Assembly (NCBI RefSeq): GCF_002307475.1
Contig: NZ_NTMH01000032.1
Coordinates: 62,001-126,000 of the forward strand
Origin: Pantoea allii
GTDB taxonomy: Bacteria; Pseudomonadota; Gammaproteobacteria; Enterobacterales; Enterobacteriaceae
Length of the DNA: 64,000 bases
Direction: 5' to 3'
Each line of letters begins with the position of its first letter. Position 1 is the first letter of the stretch. This document shows, piece after piece, positions 27,177 to 35,943 of this stretch. Both the position numbers and the translations under genes were made by a program. Under the pieces are notes generated by a model that ran no database searches, was not told the origin of the DNA, and saw nothing but the letters and a program-made list of their open reading frames with translations.

Positions 27177-28454
27177 ATGTCTGCCATTCGTCTGTCACAT
27201 CTGCTTCCTGCATTGCTTATCGCAACGAGCGCGTCGGTATTTGCCGCCGATCCGGTTAAGTTGCAGATGTACTATCCCATCGCGGTGGGCGGAGAAATCA
27301 GCCACACCGTCGAAGCACTGGTCGCTGATTTCGAAAAAATTCATCCTGAAGTCAGTATTCAGCCGGTATATACCGGTGACTACGCCACGACGGTGACCAA
27401 AGCGTTGACTGCGTTTCGCGGCGGTAATGCACCGCAAATGGCGGTCATTGGTGATATCGAAGCCTATTCACTGATGGACGCGGGTGCCATTGTGGCGGCC
27501 AGCGACCTGGCAAAGGACGATGACGGTAAAAAATGGATCGACAGCTTCTATCCTGCTTTTTTGCGTCATATCAACGGTAAAGTGTGGGGCATTCCTTTTC
27601 AGCGCTCGACGGTGGTGCTGTACTGGAATAAGCAGGCGTTTGAAAAAGCGGGTCTGGATGCGGATACACCGCCGGCGAACTGGCAGCAGGTGGTGGACTT
27701 TGGTAAAAAACTGGTCGTGAAAGACGGTGATAACGTCAGCCAGTGGGGCATTGAAATCCCGACTACGCCCAATGGCTACTGGGTGTTTCAGGGGTTTGCT
27801 GCGACAAACGGCGCGCATCTTGATAACGGCAAGGGCACCGCCGTCTATTTTAATACACCTAAAAATAGTGAAACGCTGCAATGGCTGGCCGATTTAGGCC
27901 AGAAAGAAGGCGTTTCACCGAAAGGCGCTATCGCCTGGGGCACGACGCCGCAGGATTTTCTCAGTGGCAAAACTGCGATGATGGTGACGACCACCGGGAA
28001 CCTGAGTGTCGTGCGCAAAAATGCCAAATTCCCGTTTGGCATCGCAATGCTTCCTGAAAAAACCCAGCGCGGTAGCCCAACCGGCGGCGGAAATCTCTAC
28101 GTCTTCAAAAATGCATCGGCAGCGCAGCAGAAAGCGGCAATGGAATTTATCCGTTGGGTCACCGCCCCTGAACAGGCCGCTCGCTGGAGTATTGCCACCG
28201 GCTACGTGGCGACCTCTCCCGCCGCATGGGAAACACCGGCAATGAAAGCTTATGTGAAACAGGTACCCCAGGCGCTGGTGGCTCGTGAGCAACTCAAATA
28301 TGCCCAGCCAGAACTGTCGACCTACAACAGCGTACAAATTCAGGAGGCGCTGAACCACGCCATTGAAGCCGCCATTACCCAGGCTAAAACACCAGCAGAA
28401 GCTCTGGAAGCGGCGCAGAAACAGGCCGATCGTTTGCTGAAGGCTTACCAGTAA
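27177..28454 (+). CDS. ABC importer periplasmic solute-binding protein (UgpB-like)
   Basis: Family 1 extracellular solute-binding protein of 425 residues. A Sec signal peptide ends near residue 23 (ASVFA-ADP). YYPIAVGGEISHTVEALVADF and YNSVQIQEALNHAIEAAI near the two ends resemble UgpB, the glycerol-3-phosphate/glycerophosphodiester binding protein, as does the body (IPFQRSTVVLYWNKQAFEKAG). Together with the phosphodiesterase gene at the operon end this suggests uptake of an organic phosphate, though the ligand residues were not verified. AAGGGAAAA precedes the ATG. It starts 25 bases after the ATPase gene. Confidence 0.9.
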   Translation: MSAIRLSHLLPALLIATSASVFAADPVKLQMYYPIAVGGEISHTVEALVADFEKIHPEVSIQPVYTGDYATTVTKALTAFRGGNAPQMAVIGDIEAYSLMDAGAIVAASDLAKDDDGKKWIDSFYPAFLRHINGKVWGIPFQRSTVVLYWNKQAFEKAGLDADTPPANWQQVVDFGKKLVVKDGDNVSQWGIEIPTTPNGYWVFQGFAATNGAHLDNGKGTAVYFNTPKNSETLQWLADLGQKEGVSPKGAIAWGTTPQDFLSGKTAMMVTTTGNLSVVRKNAKFPFGIAMLPEKTQRGSPTGGGNLYVFKNASAAQQKAAMEFIRWVTAPEQAARWSIATGYVATSPAAWETPAMKAYVKQVPQALVAREQLKYAQPELSTYNSVQIQEALNHAIEAAITQAKTPAEALEAAQKQADRLLKAYQ

Positions 28455-28458
28455 CACT

Positions 28459-29376
28459 ATGGCGATGCGCATTCTTACACCGGCAGCGTCAGCCTCTCGC
28501 TCTGGTGGCGGGTCATTACAGCTGTGTGGCTATCTGCTGATTTTACCGGCACTGGTTTTTTTGCTGCTCTTTACCCACTATCCTGCACTGGCGACGGTGT
28601 GGGAAAGTCTGTTCAGCGTCTCACGTAATGGTCATCCGGCCCAGTTTGTTGGGCTGGATAACTATGCTGCGCTGCTGGATGACGATGTGTTTATCCGCTC
28701 GTTGTGGAATAACCTGCTGTATGCCCTGATCACTATTCCGCTGGCGGTCACGCTGGCTTTACTGATGGCGCTGGCCGTTAACCGGCGGCTGGCAGGGAAT
28801 GCGATGGTTCGTGCGGCGTTTTTTATTCCTTCTCTGCTGCCAATGATTGCCATTGCCAACCTGTGGCTGTTTTTTTACACGCCGCAGCTTGGCCTGCTGA
28901 ACAAGCTGCTGGCGCTGTTTTCCTTTGCCCCCATTAACTGGCTCGGGGAGCCAGGCACCTCGCTGTGGTGTCTGATGGCGGTCTCCGTCTGGCGTGAAGC
29001 CGGATTCTTTATGATCTTCTATCTGGCCGCTCTGCAGCAGATTGATCCGCGACTGAGTGAAGCGGCACAAATTGAAGGTGCATCTCACGGGTACTTCTTC
29101 CGACGCGTCCAGTGGCCATTACTGATGCCGACCACGTTATTTGTGCTAATCAACGCATCAATGAACGCATTTCGCATTGTCGATCAGGTGATTGCCATGA
29201 CCAATGGCGGCCCGGACAACAGCAGCAGCCTGTTACTGTTTTACATCTACCGCACCGCATTCAGTTACTGGGATTTACCGGCAGCGGCGGCAATGACCGT
29301 GGTGTTACTGCTGATTTTAGCGGCCATTGCTGTGGTTAAGTTTAGGTTACTGGACAAGCGAGCCCATTATCAATGA
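28459..29376 (+). CDS. ABC importer permease (UgpA/MalF type)
   Basis: Inner-membrane permease of 305 residues with about six membrane spans. The EAA loop contacting the ATPase is visible in the last third (RLSEAAQIEGASHGYFFRRVQWPLL, in part). YLLILPALVFLLLFTHYPALATVWESLF near the start is characteristic of the first subunit of CUT1 permease pairs. It begins four bases after the binding-protein stop and ends overlapping the next permease by four bases. Confidence 0.9.
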   Translation: MAMRILTPAASASRSGGGSLQLCGYLLILPALVFLLLFTHYPALATVWESLFSVSRNGHPAQFVGLDNYAALLDDDVFIRSLWNNLLYALITIPLAVTLALLMALAVNRRLAGNAMVRAAFFIPSLLPMIAIANLWLFFYTPQLGLLNKLLALFSFAPINWLGEPGTSLWCLMAVSVWREAGFFMIFYLAALQQIDPRLSEAAQIEGASHGYFFRRVQWPLLMPTTLFVLINASMNAFRIVDQVIAMTNGGPDNSSSLLLFYIYRTAFSYWDLPAAAAMTVVLLLILAAIAVVKFRLLDKRAHYQ

Positions 29377-30191
29377 AGCCTCAATGTGCTGTTGGTCGCC
29401 TGTGCCTGAATGCCGTTATCTGGCTGACGGCGGTGCTATGGTTACTTCCCATCCTGGTCGCGCTGTGGGTGGCGATACATCCGGCGGCAGAGCAGGGGAG
29501 CTTTACGCTCTTTGCTCCCCTGACGCTGCAGAATTTTATTGACGCCTGGCACGCTGCGCCCTTTGCCCGCTACTTTCTCAACACCATTTTGCTGGTGTTA
29601 ATGATCGTCGTATGTCAGCTGGTGCTGGCCACCATGGCGGCTTACCCTTTGGTGCGTTTTCGCCTGAAGTATTCGGGGGTTTTATTTGCGCTTATCCTGT
29701 TACAGCTGATGATCAGCCCCGATGTGTTGATCCTCAACAATTACAAAACGATTGGCGCGCTCGGGTTGCGCGATACCTTGACTGGCATTGCCTTACCCTA
29801 TTTCGCCTCGGCCTTTGCCATCTTCCTGCTGCGCCAGACGTTTAAAAGCATTCCTGTGGTACTGGAAGAAGCGGCTGTCGTGGAAGGTGCCAGCCGGTTT
29901 TATATTTTACGTAAAATTTATATCCCGCTGGCCAGGCCGATTTATATCGCCTTTGCACTGGTTTCTGTTAGCTTCCACTGGAATGATTTTCTCTGGCCAC
30001 TGGTGATTACCGATTCTGTTAAGGTGCGGCCATTAACGGTCGGGCTGCAGTTATTTTCTTCGCCGGAGCAGGGCGTTCAGTGGGCGCTTATTGGGGCGGC
30101 GACGATCATGACAACGCTGCCGTTACTGCTGCTGTTTCTGATTTTCCAGCGCCAGTTTATCCAGTCGTTTATGCGTGCTGGCATACGTTAA
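29373..30191 (+). CDS. ABC importer permease (UgpE/MalG type)
   Basis: Second permease, 272 residues, six membrane segments. The EAA motif reads LEEAAVVEGASRFYILRKIYIPL in part, followed by FHWNDFLWPLVI, the typical MalG/UgpE C-terminal block. Its ATG overlaps the TGA of the first permease (ATGA), so translation is coupled. TFKSIPVVLEEAA places it clearly as the second subunit of the pair. Confidence 0.9.
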   Translation: MKPQCAVGRLCLNAVIWLTAVLWLLPILVALWVAIHPAAEQGSFTLFAPLTLQNFIDAWHAAPFARYFLNTILLVLMIVVCQLVLATMAAYPLVRFRLKYSGVLFALILLQLMISPDVLILNNYKTIGALGLRDTLTGIALPYFASAFAIFLLRQTFKSIPVVLEEAAVVEGASRFYILRKIYIPLARPIYIAFALVSVSFHWNDFLWPLVITDSVKVRPLTVGLQLFSSPEQGVQWALIGAATIMTTLPLLLLFLIFQRQFIQSFMRAGIR

Positions 30192-30201
30192 GGTGTCCCG
30201 C

Positions 30202-31131
30202 ATGTTAATGCCTCACTCGCTTAGTCTGCCACAACGCGCATTACTGGCGGAAGTCGCTCAGCTTTATCAACCGCCGTCGCTGCGGACGGTGGCGGCAGGG
30301 GATAACAGGGTTCGTTTTGGTCTGATTGCCGATCCGCAATATGCGGATATCGAGCCGGATATCGACAATAATCTCTATTATCGCAACGGACTACAAAAGC
30401 TACAGCGGGCCATCGGGGTGCTTAACGCGCAGCCGCTCGATTTTGTTGTCACGCTGGGCGATCTGGTCGATCGCGACTGGCAAAGCTATGCGGCGGTGCT
30501 GCCTGTGTATCAAGGCTTACAGCATCCTCATGCCGTGGTGCTGGGTAATCACGATGCGCAGACTATAGCCGCACGGCTTGAGGGAAAGCTTCCCTTACCT
30601 AAGAGCTATTACGCCTTCCGTTTCAACGGATGGCGTTTCATTGTCTACGATGGCAACGATATCAGTGTTTACTGCAATGCACTCAACGGCACAGACCGTG
30701 AACAGGCCGCGGCGTTGCTGGCCCGACTCCAGCGCCAGCAGCAGCCCCAGGCACAGCCCTGGAATGGCGCAGTGGGTAAACAGCAACTGGACTGGATTGA
30801 GCAGCAGTTACAGGCCGCCCAACAGTGCGGGGAAAGCGTCGTGGTATTGGGGCATTATCCTCTGGCACCCGAGAATACACATATGTTGATGAATGCCGGA
30901 GAGTTGGTGGATTTATTCACTCGCTATCGGGTACGCGCCTGTTTTGCCGGGCACGATCATCGTGGCGGCTATGCACGTATCGGGCACACCGAGTTTTTCA
31001 CTATGAAAGGAATGCTGAATGGTCCGTCAGATGCGCCCTTTGCGCGGGTGGAAATAGACGATAACACACTCAGGTTACATGGCTTTGAGGGAGAGGTAAG
31101 CCACTGCTCAAGGACATTAAATCGCGTTTAA
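30202..31131 (+). CDS. Metallophosphoesterase, ADPRibase-Mn (ADP-ribose/CDP-alcohol diphosphatase) like
   Basis: Cytosolic calcineurin-type phosphoesterase of 309 residues without signal peptide. Metal-binding motifs in order: LIADPQYAD (with Gln in place of the usual His after Asp-x), TLGDLVDRDW, VLGNHD, VLGHYPL and FAGHDHRGGY. The ADxQYAD form, the spacing to RRYYR-like LYYRNGLQKLQ and the insert before KQQLDWIEQQL resemble the Mn-dependent ADP-ribose/CDP-alcohol diphosphatase family of animals and bacteria. I infer that it hydrolyses an imported phosphodiester or nucleotide-alcohol conjugate brought in by the linked ABC system. AAGGTG precedes the ATG at 30202; the frame extends back into the permease gene, which is unlikely to be used. 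Confidence 0.82.
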   Translation: MLMPHSLSLPQRALLAEVAQLYQPPSLRTVAAGDNRVRFGLIADPQYADIEPDIDNNLYYRNGLQKLQRAIGVLNAQPLDFVVTLGDLVDRDWQSYAAVLPVYQGLQHPHAVVLGNHDAQTIAARLEGKLPLPKSYYAFRFNGWRFIVYDGNDISVYCNALNGTDREQAAALLARLQRQQQPQAQPWNGAVGKQQLDWIEQQLQAAQQCGESVVVLGHYPLAPENTHMLMNAGELVDLFTRYRVRACFAGHDHRGGYARIGHTEFFTMKGMLNGPSDAPFARVEIDDNTLRLHGFEGEVSHCSRTLNRV

Positions 31132-31528
31132 TCAACACCATTCCTAATCAGACCTCTTTTCCCCTCTTTTTAAAGATGATTTAGTTACATCATACTGTAG
31201 GTGAAATCATTAAGGTGCCCGAATCAGGCGCAGAGCGGCGGGTAAGTTAAAGCGTAATGGCGACTTAGAGAATGAAGGCGCTTAGTTGAAACGGCGAACC
31301 CTGTTAAGCCAGCGTGCGCTAACGCTCCGCTTAACCGTTCATCGATCGATTAAATGAATGTGGTGTCATTCAGACCCTGGCTATATATTTTCCGCCTGGC
31401 TCATCGTGCTATCAGCGGCTGGTGGGACAGAGATACGTTGTCGCGCTGAAATATTGTCTCTTGTTTTCATACTCACCAGGACAGCATGAATATTTATAAC
31501 GGAGAGTAAAAAATAACGCCTTAATCTG
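31132..31528. other. Intergenic stretch between convergent genes
   Basis: About 400 bases with no gene, no RNA gene and no clear terminator found. Confidence 0.5.
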
Positions 31529-32416
31529 TCAGTGCGCCTGAGCACCGGGAAAGTGTACTTTTATCATCTGACAGAGTGAAGCTGCTGCTGCGGATACATT
31601 TTTTTCTGCGTAATGCAGCGTGACGCCAATGCTTCCTGCATCAGGCAATTTTTGCCCGGTAATAATCCCTAACGATGACGGCATGCCTGTTTCAGTGCGT
31701 AGCGTAATGCCCAGCCCCGCTGCGGCCGCCGCCCATATACCGCTCAGGCTTCTGCTGGTAAACGCAATACGCCACGGGATATTCATGCTGTCCAGTGCGG
31801 CTGTCGCTGCGCTACGCATCATACAGGGTGCATCAAAAACCAGTAACGGCAACGGTCGGTTCTGCAAGAAAAATGTGCCGATATCCAGATCCTTTGCGCC
31901 TATCCAGCATAGCGGTAACGTGCCAAGCGACTGGCTATAAGCACTGCTCTCTTTACCCTGCCAACTCAGTGCGATATCGAGTTCGTTTTGGCGAATAGCT
32001 TCTAACAGAGGTTTATTACGGGTGAACGTTGCTGATATCTGCACATCGGGATGCGTACGTGAAAATTGTCCAAGAATGGTGGGAAGGAGTGACTCTCCAA
32101 AGTCTTCCTGCAAACCCAGACGTAGCTCGCCACGGATACCAACGGCCTTAACGGCTGCATAAGCTTCATCGTTCAAACTCATGAGCCTGCGCGCGTAAGC
32201 AAGCATAATTTCACCCTGGGCTGTAAGAACCAGATGTCGCCCTGACTTTTGCACCAGCGCTGCACCTGCCTGTTGTTCGAGCTTTTTAAGTTGGGCGCTC
32301 ACGGCCGATGTTGAACGACCTAAGCGTTCAGCGGCGGAAGCAAAGCTACCCAGCTCAATGCCGGTCACAAAAGTGCGTAAGGTTTCCGCATCGAACGTAA
32401 CGGGTCTTTTAGCCAT
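31529..32416 (-). CDS. LysR-type transcriptional regulator
   Basis: Regulator of 295 residues. The N-terminal winged helix (about 6-65) reads LRTFVTGIELGSFASAAERLGRSTSAVSAQLKKLE in part, the classic LysR helix-turn-helix. The effector domain begins near residue 90 (GELRLGLQEDF). It is divergent from the AhpD-like/tautomerase/DUF4865 operon across 99 AT-rich bases, an arrangement typical of LysR regulators and their targets, so it probably controls that operon. AGGACAG precedes the ATG. Confidence 0.92.
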   Translation of the reverse strand: MAKRPVTFDAETLRTFVTGIELGSFASAAERLGRSTSAVSAQLKKLEQQAGAALVQKSGRHLVLTAQGEIMLAYARRLMSLNDEAYAAVKAVGIRGELRLGLQEDFGESLLPTILGQFSRTHPDVQISATFTRNKPLLEAIRQNELDIALSWQGKESSAYSQSLGTLPLCWIGAKDLDIGTFFLQNRPLPLLVFDAPCMMRSAATAALDSMNIPWRIAFTSRSLSGIWAAAAAGLGITLRTETGMPSSLGIITGQKLPDAGSIGVTLHYAEKNVSAAAASLCQMIKVHFPGAQAH

Positions 32417-32515
32417 TATCTGTCCTGTTTTTTGGGATTAAGTGTCCCATTATTTCTGATTTTATAAATTATTGAGGCGTTTTATCTTTTTACCACATCC
32501 ACCAGAGGAAGATAA

Positions 32516-32830
32516 ATGAACGCTATAAAGGTGACCCGAGAAAACATGGCTGAACTTGCCCCAAAGCTGGCATTGCTCAGTGAAGAGGTGTTGTTTGGCG
32601 ATATCTGGCAGCGGGAAGCGCTTTCCCCGCGGGACAGAAGTTTAGTGACGGTCAGTGCACTTATTGCGCTGTCTCGACATGAGCAACTGGACTGGCATCT
32701 TCAGTTCGCGCGGAAGAATGGTGTTTCTGATGAGGAAATAACAGAAGTGATAACGCATCTTGCCTTTTATTGCGGATGGCCAAATGCCGTTTCTGCGTTG
32801 ACCGTCTTCAAAAATGCACAGCCTGAGTAA
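32516..32830 (+). CDS. Carboxymuconolactone decarboxylase (AhpD-like) family protein
   Basis: Helical protein of 104 residues of the CMD family. Seen: DRSLVTVSALIALSRHEQLDWHLQFA with the conserved Glu and His, and GVSDEEITEVITHLAFYCGWPNA. The AhpD CxxC pair is absent; only one Cys (FYCGWP) remains, so it is probably not a thiol peroxidase and may be a decarboxylase/isomerase-like enzyme or an inactive scaffold. GAGGAAGATAA precedes the ATG. First gene of a LysR-flanked operon. Confidence 0.87.
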   Translation: MNAIKVTRENMAELAPKLALLSEEVLFGDIWQREALSPRDRSLVTVSALIALSRHEQLDWHLQFARKNGVSDEEITEVITHLAFYCGWPNAVSALTVFKNAQPE

Positions 32831-32839
32831 GGAGCCTGT

Positions 32840-33247
32840 ATGCCTGTCACTCGTATCGCTATCTCAACACCGCGTTTTCAGCAGTGGCGAGAGGCTGTTT
32901 CTGATGCTTTACAGCAGTCACTTGAAGCGTCGTTTGCCGTACCACGCGGTGACTGCTTTCAGTTTTTTGATTGTTATGACGATCGTAGCCGCATTTTTGA
33001 TCGACACTATCTGTGTGACGGGGAAGCGGGCCGTAGCGATGACTTCCTTATGTTTACTGTTACCGCCGGTAAAGCGCGCAGCACTCAACAAAAGCAGGCT
33101 TTTTATCGCGATCTGATCGGGCGTCTTGAACAAGCGATTGGCATAAACCCCCGCGATGTCATGGTCATTATTCATTTCACACAATCTGAAGACTGGTCTT
33201 TCAGTCATGGGAAAATGTTTAGCCTGACGGCTATTCCACACGCTTAA
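32840..33247 (+). CDS. Tautomerase family protein
   Basis: Protein of 135 residues with Pro as the second residue (MPVTRIAIST), which becomes the catalytic N-terminal proline after removal of Met. The fold doubles the beta-alpha-beta unit (VTRIAISTPRFQQWREAV and FTVTAGKARSTQQKQAFYRDL), and the ending DVMVIIHFTQSEDWSFSHGKM is typical of this subgroup. The substrate is unknown. AAGGAG is well placed upstream; the gene starts 9 bases after the CMD gene. The trio CMD-tautomerase-DUF4865 next to a LysR gene is a recurrent neighbourhood. Confidence 0.87.
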   Translation: MPVTRIAISTPRFQQWREAVSDALQQSLEASFAVPRGDCFQFFDCYDDRSRIFDRHYLCDGEAGRSDDFLMFTVTAGKARSTQQKQAFYRDLIGRLEQAIGINPRDVMVIIHFTQSEDWSFSHGKMFSLTAIPHA

Positions 33248-33257
33248 GGAGAAAAGT

Positions 33258-33790
33258 ATGCTTGCTATGCAATATCGGTTTGTTCTTCCTGCTGATTACG
33301 ACATGACAATCATTAAACGCCGGATTAATGACCATGGGCATAAGATGGATTTCCGGGTCTCCTGTTTAAAGCCTGGCTTTATGCCTGCAAATCCAACAGC
33401 CCGACATACAGTGAAGAAAACAGCTATGCGCCATTTTATCTGTGGCAGAACGCAGAAAGCCTGCACCGTTTTCTGTCCGGGGCCGGTTTTAAAAAACTTA
33501 CCGAGGACTTCGGCTGGCCACAGGTGCACACCTTTCCGGTCTTATCGGCTGACTTAGGGCCAGATATCTCGCATGCTGGCTTTGCATCCCTGGCGGTGAG
33601 TCGCGTTCCTGCATACAGCGAACTTTCCGGGCTTACTCAGTGCACAAATCAATCCGTGGCTGTAGCACGCGTCTCTGCTCTGGATACCTTTCACTGGCGG
33701 CGCATAGCATTTTGCCTGTGGACAAAAGCGCCTGCGCAAAATGCACTGCACACGCAACACTACGAGGTTGGTCGTCTCTCTTTTCCCTAA
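33258..33790 (+). pseudogene. DUF4865 family protein, broken by a -1 frameshift
   Basis: The first 30 codons (MLAMQYRFVLPADYDMTII...) match the start of DUF4865 proteins, but at about 33345-33347 the family sequence continues in the next frame: GFPGLLFKAWLYAC, then YAPFYLWQNAESLHRFLSG, FGWPQVHTFPVL and the end HYEVGRLSFP at 33790. One base is missing near AAGATGGATTT. No stop codon occurs in the continuing frame, so a single deletion explains everything. This is a recent mutation or a sequencing error. In-frame reading gives only a 99-residue hybrid. AAGGAGAAAAG precedes the ATG, 10 bases after the tautomerase gene. Confidence 0.85.
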
Positions 33791-34010
33791 ATGTGCCTTA
33801 TTTACCGTCTGACACAAAATTATCGGTTAACCGGATATCTAAATGACCGGTTGTGTGGCTATCTTACAGTACATGCCAGACTATTTCGTATCACCACGCT
33901 GGCAACGCAGTCGCGTTATCACATGACGTTAATTTTTCCATTTTTAGCTAACGAACCTAGTATTAAAGTACAAGGGCACTTTTGCCTGCTTGTCGACGGA
34001 GAAAAAAATA

Positions 34011-34574
34011 ATGCGTATCAAGAATCACCTGAAAATATTGACGACCGCAACGCTCCTGGCACTGAGCCTGCCGATGACCTCCGCATTTGCTGCATTACCG
34101 GTCGGTGCAAATGCGCCAGATTTTAAACTGGAAGCCGCACTGGCAGGTAAAGAAACAACCTTCTCCTTGCAGCAGGCGCTGCAAAAAGGCCCGGTCGTGC
34201 TTTATTTTTTCCCAGCGGCGTTTAGTGCCGGTTGTACGTTAGAAGCACACGCATTTGCTGAAGCCACCGATGAATTTAAAAAACAGGGTGCGACAGTTAT
34301 CGGCGTGACCGCAGGTAACACCGACCAGATTGAGAAATTCTCAAAGCTTGAATGCCGCGATAAATTCACCGTTGCCGCCGATCCGGGTGCAAAAGTGGCC
34401 GCGGAATATAAAAGTACCATGGAGATGAAAGGTAAAACGCTTTCCGATCGTACCTCCTATGTTATTGCGCCAGATGGCAAAATTTTACTGAGCTATACGG
34501 ATAAAAACCCGGAATCCCATATCCAGAAAACGCTGGATGCCGTGAAAAAATACCGCCAGGCTAACCCGGCTTAA
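34011..34574 (+). CDS. Exported BCP/AhpC-type peroxiredoxin
   Basis: Peroxiredoxin of 187 residues with a Sec signal peptide (hydrophobic to about residue 19, ending TSAFA). The active site is FSAGCTLEAHAFAE, matching the peroxidatic FTPGCT of the BCP group; a second Cys in KLECRDKF can act as resolving residue. Being exported, it needs a periplasmic electron donor, and the next gene encodes a DsbD-like membrane reductase 23 bases downstream. GGAG is 9 bases before the ATG at 34011; an in-frame TTG at 33990 precedes that site and is rejected. Confidence 0.9.
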   Translation: MRIKNHLKILTTATLLALSLPMTSAFAALPVGANAPDFKLEAALAGKETTFSLQQALQKGPVVLYFFPAAFSAGCTLEAHAFAEATDEFKKQGATVIGVTAGNTDQIEKFSKLECRDKFTVAADPGAKVAAEYKSTMEMKGKTLSDRTSYVIAPDGKILLSYTDKNPESHIQKTLDAVKKYRQANPA

Positions 34575-34597
34575 TCTCAGATCTGGACAGATAAATC

Positions 34598-35833
34598 ATG
34601 CTGACTGCTATCGCCGCCGCTTTTCTGGGTGGCATCATGCTTAATCTTATGCCATGCGTGTTTCCGGTTATTTCGCTCAAAGCGTTGAGCCTGATACGGC
34701 ATCACGCCCGGCCAGCCCATGCTCGCGCAGAAGGGCTCGCGTTTTTGGTTGGCGTTGTTGTCACCATGGTTTTACTGGTCAGTCTGTTATTGCTGGCGCG
34801 ATTGGGTGGGGCATCCGTGGGCTGGGGCTTTCAACTGCAATCACCTCTGGTGATTGCAGTGTTAGTCCTGGTGATGCTGGCCTCGGCGCTCAATCTGTTC
34901 GGCCTGTTTGAAGTGGGATTATCACTTCAGCGGGTCGGCGAAGTCGGGGGCAGCCAGGGTGGGCTGATTGGTTCCGCGTTGACAGGGGCATTGGCCATCA
35001 TTGTTGCCACTCCCTGCAGTGCGCCCTTCATGGCCAGTGCGGTAGGTTATGCGCTGACGCAGCCGCCCTTTATCAGTTTTATTATTTTCCTTTCGCTGGC
35101 GCTGGGCTTTGCCGCGCCTTTCACCATGATTTCCTTTTTCCCCATCGTCGCCAGGATACTGCCATCGCCTGGCGCCTGGATGATCACCTTAAAACATGCC
35201 CTGGCATTTCCGATGTTAGGTGCGGCTGGCTGGTTAATCTGGGTACTGGAGCGCCAGGCAGGCTCAACCGCGCTGGCGGCGATACTAACCTGCTGCCTGC
35301 TACTGAGTTTTGCCGCCTGGCTGTATGGGCTGGCACAGAAGCGGCAGATGATGGGGAGGCGGCATTGGGCTTTACACATCGCTACGGCTGTCGTGATCGT
35401 TTTGCTGGTTCCCCCTTTAGTCACGCTTAAGGGCTCAACGGCGGCAGCGGATTCGTCAGATGTTGTTGCGGCGGCGGCGGTTGCGTGGTCACCTCAGAAC
35501 GTTGATGCCATTAAAGGGCAGGGTAAACCGGTCCTGGTGAACTTTACCGCCTCCTGGTGCATTACCTGCCAGGTAAACGAACGCACCTCGCTGTCTACCC
35601 AGGCGGTAAAAACAGCCATGGCACGCACGAACACCATCTATATGATTGCAGACTCGACAAAGTACAATCCTGACGTTGAACAGGCGCTCAGTGACTTTGG
35701 TCGTGGTGGGTTGCCGCTTTATGTGGTTTATCCGGCTGATGGCGGAAAACCGGTGGTGTTGCCTCAGGTATTAACCCCCGGAACGGTAATTACTGCCTTG
35801 CAGCAGGCAAGTGAAAAAGGCAAAAAATCTTAG
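34598..35833 (+). CDS. DsbD-like thiol:disulfide interchange protein (CcdA-type membrane domain plus thioredoxin)
   Basis: Inner-membrane protein of 411 residues. The first 290 residues hold about eight hydrophobic segments with the DsbD transmembrane cysteines in NLMPCVFPV and ATPCSAPFMAS. The C-terminal part (about 305-411) is a thioredoxin-like domain exported to the periplasm with active site SWCITCQVNE. The N-terminal alpha domain of full-length DsbD is missing, so it resembles the shorter ScsB/DsbD variants. I infer that it passes reducing power from cytoplasmic thioredoxin to the peroxiredoxin encoded immediately upstream. The ATG begins directly in the first membrane helix. Confidence 0.9.
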   Translation: MLTAIAAAFLGGIMLNLMPCVFPVISLKALSLIRHHARPAHARAEGLAFLVGVVVTMVLLVSLLLLARLGGASVGWGFQLQSPLVIAVLVLVMLASALNLFGLFEVGLSLQRVGEVGGSQGGLIGSALTGALAIIVATPCSAPFMASAVGYALTQPPFISFIIFLSLALGFAAPFTMISFFPIVARILPSPGAWMITLKHALAFPMLGAAGWLIWVLERQAGSTALAAILTCCLLLSFAAWLYGLAQKRQMMGRRHWALHIATAVVIVLLVPPLVTLKGSTAAADSSDVVAAAAVAWSPQNVDAIKGQGKPVLVNFTASWCITCQVNERTSLSTQAVKTAMARTNTIYMIADSTKYNPDVEQALSDFGRGGLPLYVVYPADGGKPVVLPQVLTPGTVITALQQASEKGKKS

Positions 35834-35856
35834 TGGCAAAAGCAGAACGTGAATGC

Positions 35857-35901
35857 CTGATAAACGGCCATAGCCCGTTGGGCTAAGGCCGCTATTATCA
35901 G
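35857..35901 (+). terminator. Long hairpin terminator after the DsbD-like gene
   Basis: Nested inverted repeat: CTGATAA/TTATCAG outside and CGGCCxTAGCCC/GGGCTAxGGCCG with GTT loop inside, one A-A mismatch. Followed by AGTTTC, so the T-tail is weak. Confidence 0.65.
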
Positions 35902-35943
35902 CAGTTTCATGGCTTTTGTAGCAAAACCCTTCACAGGATAATG

